A DNA stretch of 64,000 bases from Methanoregula sp. (GTDB lineage Archaea > Halobacteriota > Methanomicrobia > Methanomicrobiales > Methanospirillaceae): assembly GCA_026625165.1 (NCBI GenBank), contig CP112999.1, positions 1,178,001 to 1,242,000 of the forward strand, read 5' to 3'. This document shows positions 42,758 to 52,859 of this stretch, piece after piece. How positions within the stretch are numbered: position 1 is the first letter of the stretch; each line of letters opens with the position of its first letter. The position numbers and the translations under genes were made by a program. The notes under the pieces are model-generated. The model did not search any database. It worked only from the letters and a program-made list of their open reading frames with translations, and had not been told where the DNA came from.

Positions 42758-44626
42758 ATGGGAACGCTCTCTGTCGCAGTCAACCTCCCGTTCAAACCGG
42801 AGCAGATTGCAGAAACCACCGACATCTATGGCGATCTCGAGTCAAGCGCACTCTACAAGATGCTCCCGGCAAATGCCAAGGAATACGTCAGGACGAACCC
42901 CCACCTCCTTGAATACCTCTCCATCTTTCCCGTCAACACCTATGGCATCCCGCTCTTTTTATCCGAGCTCAAGCCCGATCTCCGCACCATGAAGAGCCCG
43001 AACCTCATCTACCCTGTCAACGAGGACACGTTCGTCCACATCCTGCCGGATCCTGAAGACGTGCGCAGCTTCTATATCCCCATCGAACCGTCTTTCCTCC
43101 ATTCCGTATATGATCTCATGCCGGCAATCGAGTCCCGGCTGATCGAGCTCATCGACGGCCTTGACAATAACCCTTTGACCGACGGGCAGCGGGCGGAAGC
43201 GCTCAGGGGGATACTTAAAAATATCGCCATCGTCAAGCCGAAAAATACCGATATCGCAACACTCGTAGGCGACGATAAGGAAAAGAAAGGCATCGCGTCA
43301 AAGATCACGACATTCTTAAAGACCGATTTCACCGCACAGAAGACGCACAAGAAGAAAGCGTCAACCCGGAGCATCCCGGTGACCCCGGAGGGCAAATTCA
43401 TCCTCACGTCCGAGGAGTACCGGGCTATCGAGTACCTGCTTATCCGCGACAAGATCGACATGGGGGCGTTAAAACCGTTCCTCTCCGACCCCTATATCGA
43501 GGACGTCTCCTGCGACGGTGTCGGCCCGATCTTCATCGAGCACAAGATCTTCAAGGGGCTCAAATCCGTCATCGAATTCAAGGTTTCGAGCGAGCTCGAC
43601 GAGTTTGTCATCAAGATCGCCGAACGGATCAAGCGTCCCATCACGTACAGGAATCCTGTCGTCGATTCAACACTCCCGGACGGCTCCCGTATCAATATCG
43701 TGTACGGTACGGATATCAGCAAGCACGGGAGCAACTTCACCATCAGGAAAGTCAACGAGGTCCCCCTTTCCATCCTCAATATCATCGAGAACGGCGGCAT
43801 CGATTACATGGCAGCTGCCTATCTCTGGATCTGCATTGAATACGGGATGTCGGTCTTTGTCTCCGGCGAAACCGCGAGCGGCAAGACCACGTTTTTGAAC
43901 GCGATCACGACGTTCATCCCGCCCGAGAATAAGATTGTCAGCATCGAGGACACGCCCGAGCTGAACCTCCCCCACCGGAACTGGGTGAGGGAAGTCGCGC
44001 TTGCAAAGGGCAGGGGGGAGAGCACGGGGACGAGCGGCGAGGTCACGATGTACGACCTGCTCAAGGCTGCCTTGCGCCAGCGCCCCAACCAGATCATCGT
44101 GGGTGAGATCCGGGGTGTCGAGGGGTCAGTTGCATTCAGCGCAATGCAGACCGGCCACCCCGTCATGAGCACGTTCCACTCGGCATCTGTAGAAAAATTA
44201 GTCCAGCGTCTCTGCGGGGAACCCATCAACATCCCCAAGACCTACGTGGACAACTTAAATCTCATCGTCCTGACAAGCGCGGTAAAACGGCCAGACGGTC
44301 AGACGGTCCGCCGGATGACCAGCTGCAACGAACTTGTCGGGTATAACCCCGAAACCGAAGGGTTCACGTTCGTCCAGATGTTTGCATGGGAACCGCTGAC
44401 CGACACCTTCACGTGGAGCGGCAAGGGAAATTCCTACCTGCTTGAGAGCAAGATCGCGACCATGCTCGGAATACCCGAGAACAAAAAAGCCGAGATCTAT
44501 CTGGAGGTAGACCGGCGGGCAAAGATCCTCGAACGGCTGCACAAGGCCGGCTATGCACGGTTCTGGGATCTCTTCCATATGATCACCAAGATCAAGAAGC
44601 AGGGGCTGCTTGCCATCGGGTCCTGA
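42758..44626 (+). CDS. arlI: Archaellum motor ATPase ArlI
   Basis: 622 residues. Drives assembly and rotation. Type II/IV secretion-type ATPase: Walker A SGETASGKTTFLNAI near 370, Asp box VSIEDTPELNLPHRNWVREV, Walker B RQRPNQIIVGEIRGVEG, and the His box QTGHPVMSTFHS. The ATG at 42758 was chosen because AAAGGTG precedes it; a GTG two codons upstream overlaps the arlH stop. Confidence 0.96.
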   Translation: MGTLSVAVNLPFKPEQIAETTDIYGDLESSALYKMLPANAKEYVRTNPHLLEYLSIFPVNTYGIPLFLSELKPDLRTMKSPNLIYPVNEDTFVHILPDPEDVRSFYIPIEPSFLHSVYDLMPAIESRLIELIDGLDNNPLTDGQRAEALRGILKNIAIVKPKNTDIATLVGDDKEKKGIASKITTFLKTDFTAQKTHKKKASTRSIPVTPEGKFILTSEEYRAIEYLLIRDKIDMGALKPFLSDPYIEDVSCDGVGPIFIEHKIFKGLKSVIEFKVSSELDEFVIKIAERIKRPITYRNPVVDSTLPDGSRINIVYGTDISKHGSNFTIRKVNEVPLSILNIIENGGIDYMAAAYLWICIEYGMSVFVSGETASGKTTFLNAITTFIPPENKIVSIEDTPELNLPHRNWVREVALAKGRGESTGTSGEVTMYDLLKAALRQRPNQIIVGEIRGVEGSVAFSAMQTGHPVMSTFHSASVEKLVQRLCGEPINIPKTYVDNLNLIVLTSAVKRPDGQTVRRMTSCNELVGYNPETEGFTFVQMFAWEPLTDTFTWSGKGNSYLLESKIATMLGIPENKKAEIYLEVDRRAKILERLHKAGYARFWDLFHMITKIKKQGLLAIGS

Positions 44627-44631
44627 TCCTC

Positions 44632-46254
44632 ATGTTCGAGAATTTCAAGGGACGGCTCAGGGCAATGCAGGGGGGCAGTTCCCTTCCGTTTGAATCCCAG
44701 GTTGCCGCGTTTAAAGAGCGCATCGCGCAGGCAGCCGAGAACCGGAAGATGGGCGCCAACCTCCTGTTCATGACCACCTACATGGCATCGCTCGCCCTTG
44801 CCAATGCGTCCCGCCCCGAGATCTTTGCAAACACCTCAGAACGCAGTGAATATATCACCTCCCCGTATATCGCGCGGGTCGACAATTACGTCAAAAAGTG
44901 GAACTACAGCTATGCGGAGTCCTTAAGCTTTGTTGCCGAGCGCACAAAAAACGAGATGCTGCAGATGATGCTGCTCAGGTACTCTAACGCGATCAACTCG
45001 AATGTCCCGGACGAGGAGTTCCTCAACAACGAGATCGTCACCGTCCGGAGCGCGTACCGCGGTCAGTACGAACAGGGGTTCGAGCTCCTTACAAAGTGGG
45101 GGGATGCATATGTCGCCATGCTCCTTGCGGGTACCGTGATTGCCGTCACGATAATGATCTCGGTTGCGATCTATTCCCCGGCGGGCATGGAGGGGACCCT
45201 GAATATGTCCTACGGGATCATCTTCCTGATCTGCATGGGCGGGATCGTCCTGATGTACCAGTCCGTGCCCGAAGACCCAAAGACCCATCGCCTCCCTGAA
45301 CGCTCGTCAAAAGAACAGAACACCATCCACGCGCTCGAAAAGATCATCGTGCCTGTTACCATCATTCTTGCCCTGCTTCTCTGGTTCCTGGGAGTCCCAG
45401 CCGGGTTCCTGTTCATCTTTGTCGGCGTGCTTGTGGCGCCGCTGGGCATCATCGGGTTTTTCGACGACCACAACATCACCATGCGTGACAATGATTTTAC
45501 CACCTTTATCAGGACGCTGGGGGCAGTCACCGGAGGCAAGGCGACGACAGCCGTGTACGCGCTGCGGGCGATCGACCCCAAGTCGTTTTTGGCACTCGAA
45601 CCGCTAATCAAATCGGTGTATTCCAAGATGAACCTCGGGCTTGACGAACGGCAGATATGGGACCGGTTCGTCGGCGAATCCGGCAGCGACCTGATCCATA
45701 AATACCTCAACATCTACCTTGACACGATCCGGCTTGGCGGCCCTGCCGAACCAATCGGCAAGATCGTCGGTTCATCGATGCACGACCAGGTGCTGCTCAG
45801 GGAGAAAAAGGACATGCTCTCCCGGAGTTTTTTCCTTATGCTGCTGCCGATGCATATCGTAATGGCGGGAATATTTATTGCCCTCTTCCGGATCATGGTG
45901 GTGCTGACGAGCTCTGTCGGGTCCATGATGACCCATTTCCAGGCAGCAGGCGCCACCGGCGGGGCGGCTGCCTCAGGCGCGTCCATGAACTCTGCCATCT
46001 CCGGTTCGCTCAACATGTTCACCAACTTCCCGGAACCAGTCATGTATGCCTATGTCGCAATCATCCTCACCATCACAACGGCGGCAAATATTATCGTGGC
46101 AAAGATCGTGGGGGGCGGCGACCGGTATATGTATTATTTCTACACAACGATATTCTGCATAATGACCGGGCTGATGTTTTTGATCGTGCCGATGGTCGTA
46201 GGGATCTTCTTCAACCCGGAAGCACTGACAAATATGGCAGGACCGGGCATATGA
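44632..46254 (+). CDS. arlJ: Archaellum membrane platform protein ArlJ
   Basis: 540 residues with clusters of hydrophobic helices: about 165-205, 235-290 and 395-540. It carries T2SF-type segments such as FTTFIRTLGAVTGGKATTAV and IWDRFVGESGSDLI. Anchors the ArlI ATPase in the cytoplasmic membrane. Five bases after arlI. Confidence 0.94.
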   Translation: MFENFKGRLRAMQGGSSLPFESQVAAFKERIAQAAENRKMGANLLFMTTYMASLALANASRPEIFANTSERSEYITSPYIARVDNYVKKWNYSYAESLSFVAERTKNEMLQMMLLRYSNAINSNVPDEEFLNNEIVTVRSAYRGQYEQGFELLTKWGDAYVAMLLAGTVIAVTIMISVAIYSPAGMEGTLNMSYGIIFLICMGGIVLMYQSVPEDPKTHRLPERSSKEQNTIHALEKIIVPVTIILALLLWFLGVPAGFLFIFVGVLVAPLGIIGFFDDHNITMRDNDFTTFIRTLGAVTGGKATTAVYALRAIDPKSFLALEPLIKSVYSKMNLGLDERQIWDRFVGESGSDLIHKYLNIYLDTIRLGGPAEPIGKIVGSSMHDQVLLREKKDMLSRSFFLMLLPMHIVMAGIFIALFRIMVVLTSSVGSMMTHFQAAGATGGAAASGASMNSAISGSLNMFTNFPEPVMYAYVAIILTITTAANIIVAKIVGGGDRYMYYFYTTIFCIMTGLMFLIVPMVVGIFFNPEALTNMAGPGI

Positions 46255-46276
46255 ACAAAGAGGGGAGGGGGACACG

Positions 46277-47545
46277 ATGAATGATACACTCCGCCACATG
46301 CTCATCTTCGTTGTCATTACGGGCACGGGGACGGCATTGATCTTTCTTAACCTCCCCCTGCTCTTTATCCTTGCACTTGAAGCAATTGTCGGATTTTTAC
46401 TCCTCGTACTGCTCAGCCCGGGTTTTGGGGCGGAACTGAGGTCGTCAGTCCCGGACATGCTGAAGATCTCATTTATCCGCAGGGACAGAGGAAAAAGACC
46501 CCTGTTTAAGATTACCGATCAAAAAAGGACCGGGCAGAAAAAACCCGAGCCTCCCTTTGTCATTGAACGGGAAGAAAAAACACCCTTTTCGGTACGCCCG
46601 CTGGTTTCTTCCTTCAGGGATCTCTTCTCCCGGATGACAACAAGGAAAAAATCCGTATCAAAAACTCCGGATGAGACCGGCCGTATTCCTGATGCAAAAG
46701 CCGGAGAGAATGCGGACATATCAGCTCTTGCGCTTGCAGGTGAACTGTCTGAAGGACCGGGATCGCTGCCGGGCAGGGGGGGCGGCGCGACTGCGCGTGG
46801 CAGGGATGCCGCACCTGTCGAAGACCCGTTCCTCTCGCTCTCAAGCGATGAACTTGAGACCGGACTCCTTGACACCTTTGAAGAGCCGGAGCAAAAAGAG
46901 GAGCCGGCAACCATACCGGAGAGCCCGGTCCCCCTGCCGGAATCCCATCCAATCATGGATGCGATGTCCGGCCTTTCCATCGGGGAGTCGGATATCCCCC
47001 TGCCCCCGCAGGAGGTGCCCATGGAGCATGGGGAGAACACAAACGCAAAGGAGCCCGAAGCTGATGATTATTACGGGTTTGAGGGCACGGAAACCATCGA
47101 CCAGAATTTTGGCGACTTTGATGATGCCGGGACGGGCCATATGGAGCCCGATGAAGATATTGCCCGCGAGGGTACAGGACCCGGAACGCAGGTGCAGCCC
47201 GCACCGCTGGAACCCATCGAGCAGGTACCGGAAACGCCCGGACCGGTTCCGGCACCCGGACCCGGCAGCCCTGCCATCCAATCCGCTGCGGCAACTCCTT
47301 CGTCAGACAAGACTTCTGCCCAGCAGACTGATATGGCAATATTCACCGCACCCGTATCTGCCGATGACGAGATGGTCCGTTCACTGGCATCCGATGTCAA
47401 GACTGCCAAAAAGACCAGGGACGCAGGCCTCTTGAGGGAACTCAAAGGTTTCAATGCGCCGGCAGAGGATATCGAGGGCGAACTCAACGAGATATTTTCA
47501 GAACTGAATGCAGCCGCCGATAAAAAGACAAAAATTAAACCGTGA
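46277..47545 (+). CDS. Two-helix membrane protein with a long acidic tail, end of archaellum operon
   Basis: 422 residues. Two N-terminal transmembrane helices (LIFVVITGTGTALIFLNLPL, LFILALEAIVGFLLLVLLS), then a basic stretch and a very long acidic, Pro-rich, low-complexity cytoplasmic region (about 130-370). The C-terminus is more ordered (DDEMVRSLASDVKTAKKTRD, NAPAEDIEGELNEIFSEL). Position 22 bases after arlJ on the same strand argues for an archaellum role, perhaps a tether at the motor base. No family recognised. Confidence 0.7.
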   Translation: MNDTLRHMLIFVVITGTGTALIFLNLPLLFILALEAIVGFLLLVLLSPGFGAELRSSVPDMLKISFIRRDRGKRPLFKITDQKRTGQKKPEPPFVIEREEKTPFSVRPLVSSFRDLFSRMTTRKKSVSKTPDETGRIPDAKAGENADISALALAGELSEGPGSLPGRGGGATARGRDAAPVEDPFLSLSSDELETGLLDTFEEPEQKEEPATIPESPVPLPESHPIMDAMSGLSIGESDIPLPPQEVPMEHGENTNAKEPEADDYYGFEGTETIDQNFGDFDDAGTGHMEPDEDIAREGTGPGTQVQPAPLEPIEQVPETPGPVPAPGPGSPAIQSAAATPSSDKTSAQQTDMAIFTAPVSADDEMVRSLASDVKTAKKTRDAGLLRELKGFNAPAEDIEGELNEIFSELNAAADKKTKIKP

Positions 47546-47629
47546 TAACCGGCAACGGTTGACCGAATAATAAAAAGTACTGAAAATAACGGGTTTTCTA
47601 AAAATTTTCCCTGTTTTCCCGGTAACGGT

Positions 47630-48832
47630 TCAGCGCAACGGTTCCTTGTTTTTCAGAACCTCGATGCAGTATTTCTCCAGCGAGTCGAGGATCGCCTTCT
47701 TTGCCATCTTATGGCGTACCTCATCCTCAAGGAAAAAGTCTTTTGCGAGATACCGGAGCGTCGTCACGTAGTACTCAAGGTATGGAAAATTCTTTTCAAT
47801 AGCCGCCAGTCGCCCGAATGCCTCTTTGTTGTCCTTGTTCAACAAATCAAATGCAAAATCAAAGAGCTCGATCGTGTGTGCCGGCATTCCCTTCGTGATT
47901 GCAAGCTTGCGGAAGCTGTGGTAGGTGATCTTCTTTGTCGTCAGAAGTGAGAGCTTGAGCCCGAGGAAGATGGGTTCAAGGTTATCCGGGTACTGCTTGA
48001 TCAGCTGGTTGACAACTCCTGCCGCACCACCGGCGTCCTTACCCTCGAGCTTGAAATAGTACATCTCGCGCAGGAAGTTGATGTCATTGTAGAACTGCTC
48101 GGAGCCGATCTCAAGTAGCCTTTTCTTCATCTCGGAATTGCTCGAGATCTTTGCCTTTTCGAGCCCGACGGTGACAAACCATGCTTCGCTCGGGAACCAT
48201 TCAAGCGACAAAAAGATCATCTGCCAGAATATTTTATCAAGAAATGCAGTGTCTTCAAGTTCCAGCTGCGGGAGTTTCTGCAACGGAGGTTTTTTCCGTG
48301 ACAATTCGAGCATCTTTTCCCGTGCAAGGAGCTCCATTTCCCCGGGCCGGGATTTTTTCTCCCGTTCCTCCGGGGTAAATTCGCGCAGCGAAAGCGTGTA
48401 AAAGCAGTGGGCGACAGCGGCACCCAGCATTACATCGAGGTTCCAGTAATTGCGCAGGTATTCAAGGGCATGGGCTTCATCGCCGATCTTTAACAGTTTG
48501 AGGCCGACGACGATATTGATACCCATATCAGCGTCCTTGCGCTTTTTGAGGCGCAAAGCGTTGAGAATTACTTTCTTGACATATTCAAAGTCATTGGTAT
48601 TGCTGCTCACATCGAGCACTTTGAACGTGATCCCATCGATAAAATCATCGTACAAATCATCGGAGATGTTCGGGAACGAATTTTCAAGTGCAGAGACAAC
48701 ATATCCAAAAAAAACGGGGAGGTTGGCATCTACTTTTATGGTGTTCTTCTCGATATACCCGTAAAAATCCTTTTTCAGGAGAGCCAGTTTGTTGTAGATG
48801 AGCGCGTCTGAAAGTACCTCTCCTTTCACCAT
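47630..48832 (-). CDS. Helical-repeat protein of unknown function
   Basis: 400 residues, all-helical, with repeats that look like degenerate tetratricopeptide/HEAT units (for example IGDEAHALEYLRNYW, AAGVVNQLIKQYPDNLEPI). No signal or transmembrane segment. Ends convergently with the archaellum operon; it may or may not be related to it. Confidence 0.6.
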   Translation of the reverse strand: MVKGEVLSDALIYNKLALLKKDFYGYIEKNTIKVDANLPVFFGYVVSALENSFPNISDDLYDDFIDGITFKVLDVSSNTNDFEYVKKVILNALRLKKRKDADMGINIVVGLKLLKIGDEAHALEYLRNYWNLDVMLGAAVAHCFYTLSLREFTPEEREKKSRPGEMELLAREKMLELSRKKPPLQKLPQLELEDTAFLDKIFWQMIFLSLEWFPSEAWFVTVGLEKAKISSNSEMKKRLLEIGSEQFYNDINFLREMYYFKLEGKDAGGAAGVVNQLIKQYPDNLEPIFLGLKLSLLTTKKITYHSFRKLAITKGMPAHTIELFDFAFDLLNKDNKEAFGRLAAIEKNFPYLEYYVTTLRYLAKDFFLEDEVRHKMAKKAILDSLEKYCIEVLKNKEPLR

Positions 48833-48883
48833 ATATCCAAGAATACGTGCGTATATGTAATTAAAATAACCACTTGAGTATTT

Positions 48884-50656
48884 TTAGCTCTCTTCAGCGG
48901 TATAGTAATAATACTCCCCGCTTGCCTTCTGTTCCCGGTCAAGGAACGAATCGGGTTTGTTGATACGGGGCCTGCCGCTCTGGTCCCGCCGGAAGGTCAC
49001 TTCAAGTTCCTGCAGGAACCGGTTCATGCCCACACGCATGTCAAAAGGCCCGTACGCGGCACCCGTCCTCCCGGGTTCGCCGTCAAAGACAAGGATGCGT
49101 TCGCTGATCATGTCGATCAGGTAGATGTCGTGGTCGATGACAAGGATCCCTGCGTCCCTTCCTTCGGCAAGGTGTTTGATCATCCGGGTCACCTTCACCC
49201 GCTGCTCCACGTCGAGGTGGGCGCTCGGTTCATCGAGGATATAGAGGTCGGCCTCCCGCGAGAGGCAGGTGGCGATCGCGACCCGCTGGAGCTCCCCGCC
49301 TGATAGCGTGTCGACGGGGGAAGCAAGGATCGGCTGGAGGGAGAGGGGTTCGATTATCTCGTGCTGGTAGAACGAGGAGTCAAATTTTGTCGTGGTCCTG
49401 CGCAGGTGCATCTCGACCGTGTCAGTCGTGTCCGCCTTGATATACTGGGGTTTGTACGAGATCCTGAGGCTTTGTGGCAGGGTGCCGGTATCGGGTTTCT
49501 CCAACCCGGCGAGCAGCTTTGCAAACGTGCTCTTCCCGGTCCCGTTCGCACCCACAAGGCCGAGAACCTCGCCGTTCCGGATCGTGCCGCCGGAGACCGT
49601 TAGATGGAAGGATTCATACTGTTTTGTCATCGCCGGGATCTCGGCAAGGTCCTGCCGGTCGGAACCTTTCTCGTGTGCCCTCTTCTCAAAGACCACCTGC
49701 GTGTCCCGGAACCTTACGTTCTCCTCGGCAAGGTATCCTTCAAGGTACTGGTTGATCCCGACCCGTACACCCTTGGGCCGGGTGATGATCCCAAAGACTG
49801 CCGGCTTACCGTACCCGACATGGACGGTATCCGCGAGCATGTCGAGGATCGCAAGGTCATGCTCAACGATCACGACCGGCCGTGTCGCAGCAAGGTCGCG
49901 GATCAGTTTTGCCGCCGCGATCCGCTGGTAGATATCCAGAAACGGCGTGATCTCATCAAAAAAATAGAAGTCCGCGTCCCTTGCAAGGCAGGCGGCAATG
50001 GCAACACGCTGGAGCTCTCCACCGGAGAGCGTGCCGATCTGGTGGGAGAGGATTGCATCAAGTTTGAGCGCAGAGACAAGGTCGGCAAGTTTATTGCGCT
50101 CATCGGTTTTTTTAAGGAGGTCGCCGACAGTCCCGGAAAAAACTTTCGGGATGTAATCGATATACTGCGGTTTTGTCGCGATCCTGATGTTCTTTTTTAA
50201 AACGGTCTGGAGGTAGTCAAAGAGCTCGGTGCCCGCGTACTGTTTCAGGATCTCCTCCCATGCAACCTCAGTGTCGAAGTTGCCGAGGTTCGGGCGCATC
50301 TGCCCGGCAATAATCTTGATCGCTGTGCTCTTCCCGATCCCGTTTGCACCTAAAATACCTGTCACCTTTCCCTGGATAGGGATAGGGAGCCCGTAGAGGG
50401 CAAAACCGTTCTTCCCGTACCTGTGTGTCGGGTGCTCGAGCTCCTCGGGGAGGCTCACGATGTCAATTGCTTCAAACGGGCACTTCTTGATGCAGATCCC
50501 GCACCCGACGCAGAGCTCCTCGGAGACGAGTGCCTTGCCATCCTCTCCGATGATCACGGTCTCGTCGCCGGTCCTGACCCGGGGGCAGTAGACGATGCAC
50601 TCGGTGCCGCACTTCTTTGCATGGCACCGGTCTTTATGGACGATTGCAATTCGCAT
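48884..50656 (-). CDS. abce1: ABCE1 ribosome-recycling ATPase
   Basis: Splits the 70S-type archaeal ribosome after termination or rescue, together with pelota or aRF1. 590 residues: two N-terminal [4Fe-4S] sites (CHAKKCGTECIVYCPR, CVGCGICIKKCPF), two ABC domains with Walker A GANGIGKST and GANGTGKST, two LSGGELQR signatures and Walker B FFDE/ILDE. Length and layout are canonical. The partner pelota gene is about 7 kb away in this window. Confidence 0.97.
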   Translation of the reverse strand: MRIAIVHKDRCHAKKCGTECIVYCPRVRTGDETVIIGEDGKALVSEELCVGCGICIKKCPFEAIDIVSLPEELEHPTHRYGKNGFALYGLPIPIQGKVTGILGANGIGKSTAIKIIAGQMRPNLGNFDTEVAWEEILKQYAGTELFDYLQTVLKKNIRIATKPQYIDYIPKVFSGTVGDLLKKTDERNKLADLVSALKLDAILSHQIGTLSGGELQRVAIAACLARDADFYFFDEITPFLDIYQRIAAAKLIRDLAATRPVVIVEHDLAILDMLADTVHVGYGKPAVFGIITRPKGVRVGINQYLEGYLAEENVRFRDTQVVFEKRAHEKGSDRQDLAEIPAMTKQYESFHLTVSGGTIRNGEVLGLVGANGTGKSTFAKLLAGLEKPDTGTLPQSLRISYKPQYIKADTTDTVEMHLRRTTTKFDSSFYQHEIIEPLSLQPILASPVDTLSGGELQRVAIATCLSREADLYILDEPSAHLDVEQRVKVTRMIKHLAEGRDAGILVIDHDIYLIDMISERILVFDGEPGRTGAAYGPFDMRVGMNRFLQELEVTFRRDQSGRPRINKPDSFLDREQKASGEYYYYTAEES

Positions 50657-50680
50657 GGAGGATCAAACGGTCACAGGAGG

Positions 50681-51043
50681 TCAAAGCACCCTTGAAGACA
50701 AAAGGATAGTCCATGTCATGAACCAGAGCGCAAAGGTCATGAACCCCTGGTAAAACCAGTCCTTTGCCCCGAGTTTTGAGGTGTCCATTCCCATGAGCAT
50801 GAAAATATGCTTCTGCATGACGATGCCTGCAAGCATCAGCATTAACGCGAGCAGCCCGTTGTTCTGGAGCCCCTGCGCATCGGGAGTCCCGCCCGAAGCA
50901 TAAGACAGGACCCCCGTCAACATACCCAGCAGGCATGCAGTCAGCGTCCGCTTGATCCGCTCGATATGCTCCGCCTGTTTCTCCACCCGCGTCTTTTCCT
51001 TTTTGGTTAACGCGGGCTGTTCTTTTCCAGACTCCTCGCTCAT
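50681..51043 (-). CDS. EMC6-like archaeal membrane protein
   Basis: 120 residues. A charged N-terminus (EKTRVEKQAEHIERIKRT) leads to three hydrophobic helices (LTACLLGMLTGVLSYASGG, GLLALMLMLAGIVMQKHIF, GFMTFALWFMTWTILLS), the pattern of the archaeal EMC6 homologues thought to help insert membrane proteins. The start ATG at 51043 is preferred. Just upstream of ABCE1, 24 bases apart. Confidence 0.72.
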   Translation of the reverse strand: MSEESGKEQPALTKKEKTRVEKQAEHIERIKRTLTACLLGMLTGVLSYASGGTPDAQGLQNNGLLALMLMLAGIVMQKHIFMLMGMDTSKLGAKDWFYQGFMTFALWFMTWTILLSSRVL

Positions 51044-51315
51044 TATAAAAAATTCCCCGGTTGTCTTATTTTTTGGTTCGCAAGCCATATGTAATTTAGT
51101 TTAGGCTTGGGTTGACACGTTATGGTAATTCTTTTGAACGTTTCAAATTTTGATTTTTTTGGTAACTCAAAATTTTCCGTGTAATTAATAGAGTTCTGAT
51201 CTTTAAAAAATCAATGTGGTTGCAGCGCTGGCAAACGGTTCCCTGGCAGTACTGCCTGGAATGCGAGTTGATGCTGCCGGATTGAACTCATCCATCATGA
51301 TATTACTGTTATTGA
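51044..51315. other. Spacer at the start of the AT-rich island
   Basis: About 270 bases. The first half is AT-rich. 51210-51335 is GC-richer and reads as an open frame on the plus strand (VVAALANGSLAVLPGMRVDA), which could be the end of a lost gene, but I cannot support it further. Confidence 0.3.
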
Positions 51316-52764
51316 CTAGCAAAAATCCTCTGTAATGTACACTTTATCATCAGCGGATATTGCAACACCAATACCTTCCCGATCGTATGTTGATGTTAAA
51401 ATATTCCTTCTGTGCCCAGGACTCGTCATCCAACCATTGACCGTAGATTGTGCAATCTCCTCTAGTGAGCTCCAAGCATGAACGGGAATTCCATTATAAT
51501 ACGTCGTAGAAGTGTACAGATTATTCTGGAAGATATTTTCTGCAATTCCAGTGGTATAATATGAACCATAATTTTTATAACATGAGTATCCTACTTGGTT
51601 GCCTCTCTCTGTTGGACCCAGACCACGAAGATTGTCATGGGAAAAATAATTATTTTTCGCCATATCTTCACTATGTTTTCGTGCAATCCCCGCCAGAGTC
51701 TGGTCAAAACTTAATAAGGAAAGACCCTGCCCCTTCCTTTGCTGATTAATCAGTTCATGAACTCGTCGTTCTAACGTTTGCTGATCTATTGTGGGGGGAG
51801 ATGGCATAACAGAATTTGCAGAATTTTCAATATTTTTTACAATTTCTGGCTGAAGTGTGGGGATAATTTGAGGGTTTTGGACTGTTGTTGTAGGAAGAGG
51901 TACGTTTGCATTCGGAGTTGTGTGTGATGGTGTGTTGATATGTTGAAGTGAATGTGTGATTGTGGCGGTATTATCTGAAAAAAGTGATATGCTGCCATAA
52001 TTCACCAATAAAAATGAGATCAATACAATCCCAAGAAGTGAATATGTGGTATTAGGGAGGAAATACCAATGCGTGTGACTTTTACTTTTAGAGATATACC
52101 TATCAAATCCCACTTTGATCTTATTACAGACGAACAAAAAAATAACAGAGATAATTGCATAATAACAAAATTGAATTAAGATATACACTGCGATATTTGT
52201 CGATACTGGAATTTTTGTTGTTGAAAAGAAATATGCGAGTAGTGGTATTGTTATCATCAATACTGCTGAAATTTGGCTATTGGCTCCCCAGCATTTCAAA
52301 GCATAAATGAAGTATGCTATAATCAGACCGAGGACTCCAACAACAATTACGTCCTTAAAAATTTCAGCGTATTGAGTGGTTAGATACTGCTGTGAAAATA
52401 ACCCAATGGAGATCAAAATAATTGAAAGGATTGTTAAGTTCTTCAAATTTAGCAGATTTTGAATTCTTATATGGACTTTTTTTCGCGTGTTTCTTTTTTC
52501 ATGGGTTTCCTCTCTTTCTTCATGTTGGGTTTCGCTTTCCTTATGATTTGTTTCAGGATAATGCCTTCTTTTTGTTCTGTGATGTCTTTCAGAATTGTCC
52601 CATCGCCTTGTGGGATATGGTGGTCGCGGTTTTCCTTCCCATCTATCCAGATTGATGCATCTGTGATTTGGAGGCAGCCTGCATTTTCCGCAATAGTTCC
52701 CGCCACAATAGCTGCAAGAAAACGGGAGGTATGTATATGCTCCACAATTATCGCAATGTGGCAT
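51316..52764 (-). CDS. AN1-type zinc-finger / multi-pass membrane / CAP-domain protein
   Basis: 482 residues. Residues 4-36 are an AN1-type zinc finger (CDNCGAYTYLPFSCSYCG, CGKCRLPPNHRC). A charged linker is followed by six or so transmembrane helices (about 105-285), a Thr/Pro linker, and a C-terminal CAP/SCP (cysteine-rich secretory, allergen V5) domain (about 345-482: RRVHELINQQRKGQGLSLLS, RKHSEDMAKNNYFSHDN, WMTSPGHRRNILTSTYDREG). The CAP domain should face outside and the zinc finger inside. CAP function in archaea is not settled. AT-rich codon use. Confidence 0.82.
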   Translation of the reverse strand: MPHCDNCGAYTYLPFSCSYCGGNYCGKCRLPPNHRCINLDRWEGKPRPPYPTRRWDNSERHHRTKRRHYPETNHKESETQHEEREETHEKRNTRKKVHIRIQNLLNLKNLTILSIILISIGLFSQQYLTTQYAEIFKDVIVVGVLGLIIAYFIYALKCWGANSQISAVLMITIPLLAYFFSTTKIPVSTNIAVYILIQFCYYAIISVIFLFVCNKIKVGFDRYISKSKSHTHWYFLPNTTYSLLGIVLISFLLVNYGSISLFSDNTATITHSLQHINTPSHTTPNANVPLPTTTVQNPQIIPTLQPEIVKNIENSANSVMPSPPTIDQQTLERRVHELINQQRKGQGLSLLSFDQTLAGIARKHSEDMAKNNYFSHDNLRGLGPTERGNQVGYSCYKNYGSYYTTGIAENIFQNNLYTSTTYYNGIPVHAWSSLEEIAQSTVNGWMTSPGHRRNILTSTYDREGIGVAISADDKVYITEDFC

Positions 52765-52859
52765 TGGGTTTAACTATCAATTATTATTACAAATAGATTT
52801 CTCAAATTGATTTTTATTTATAGCAACCTTTATCGAATCTCTCTGTATTATTATGACAT

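Noticed and set aside
51210-51337. A short plus-strand frame reading VVAALANGSLAVLPGMRVDA
   Set aside because: Looks protein-like and may be a gene relic, but there is no start, no family match that I can name, and it runs into the stop region of the CAP-domain gene.
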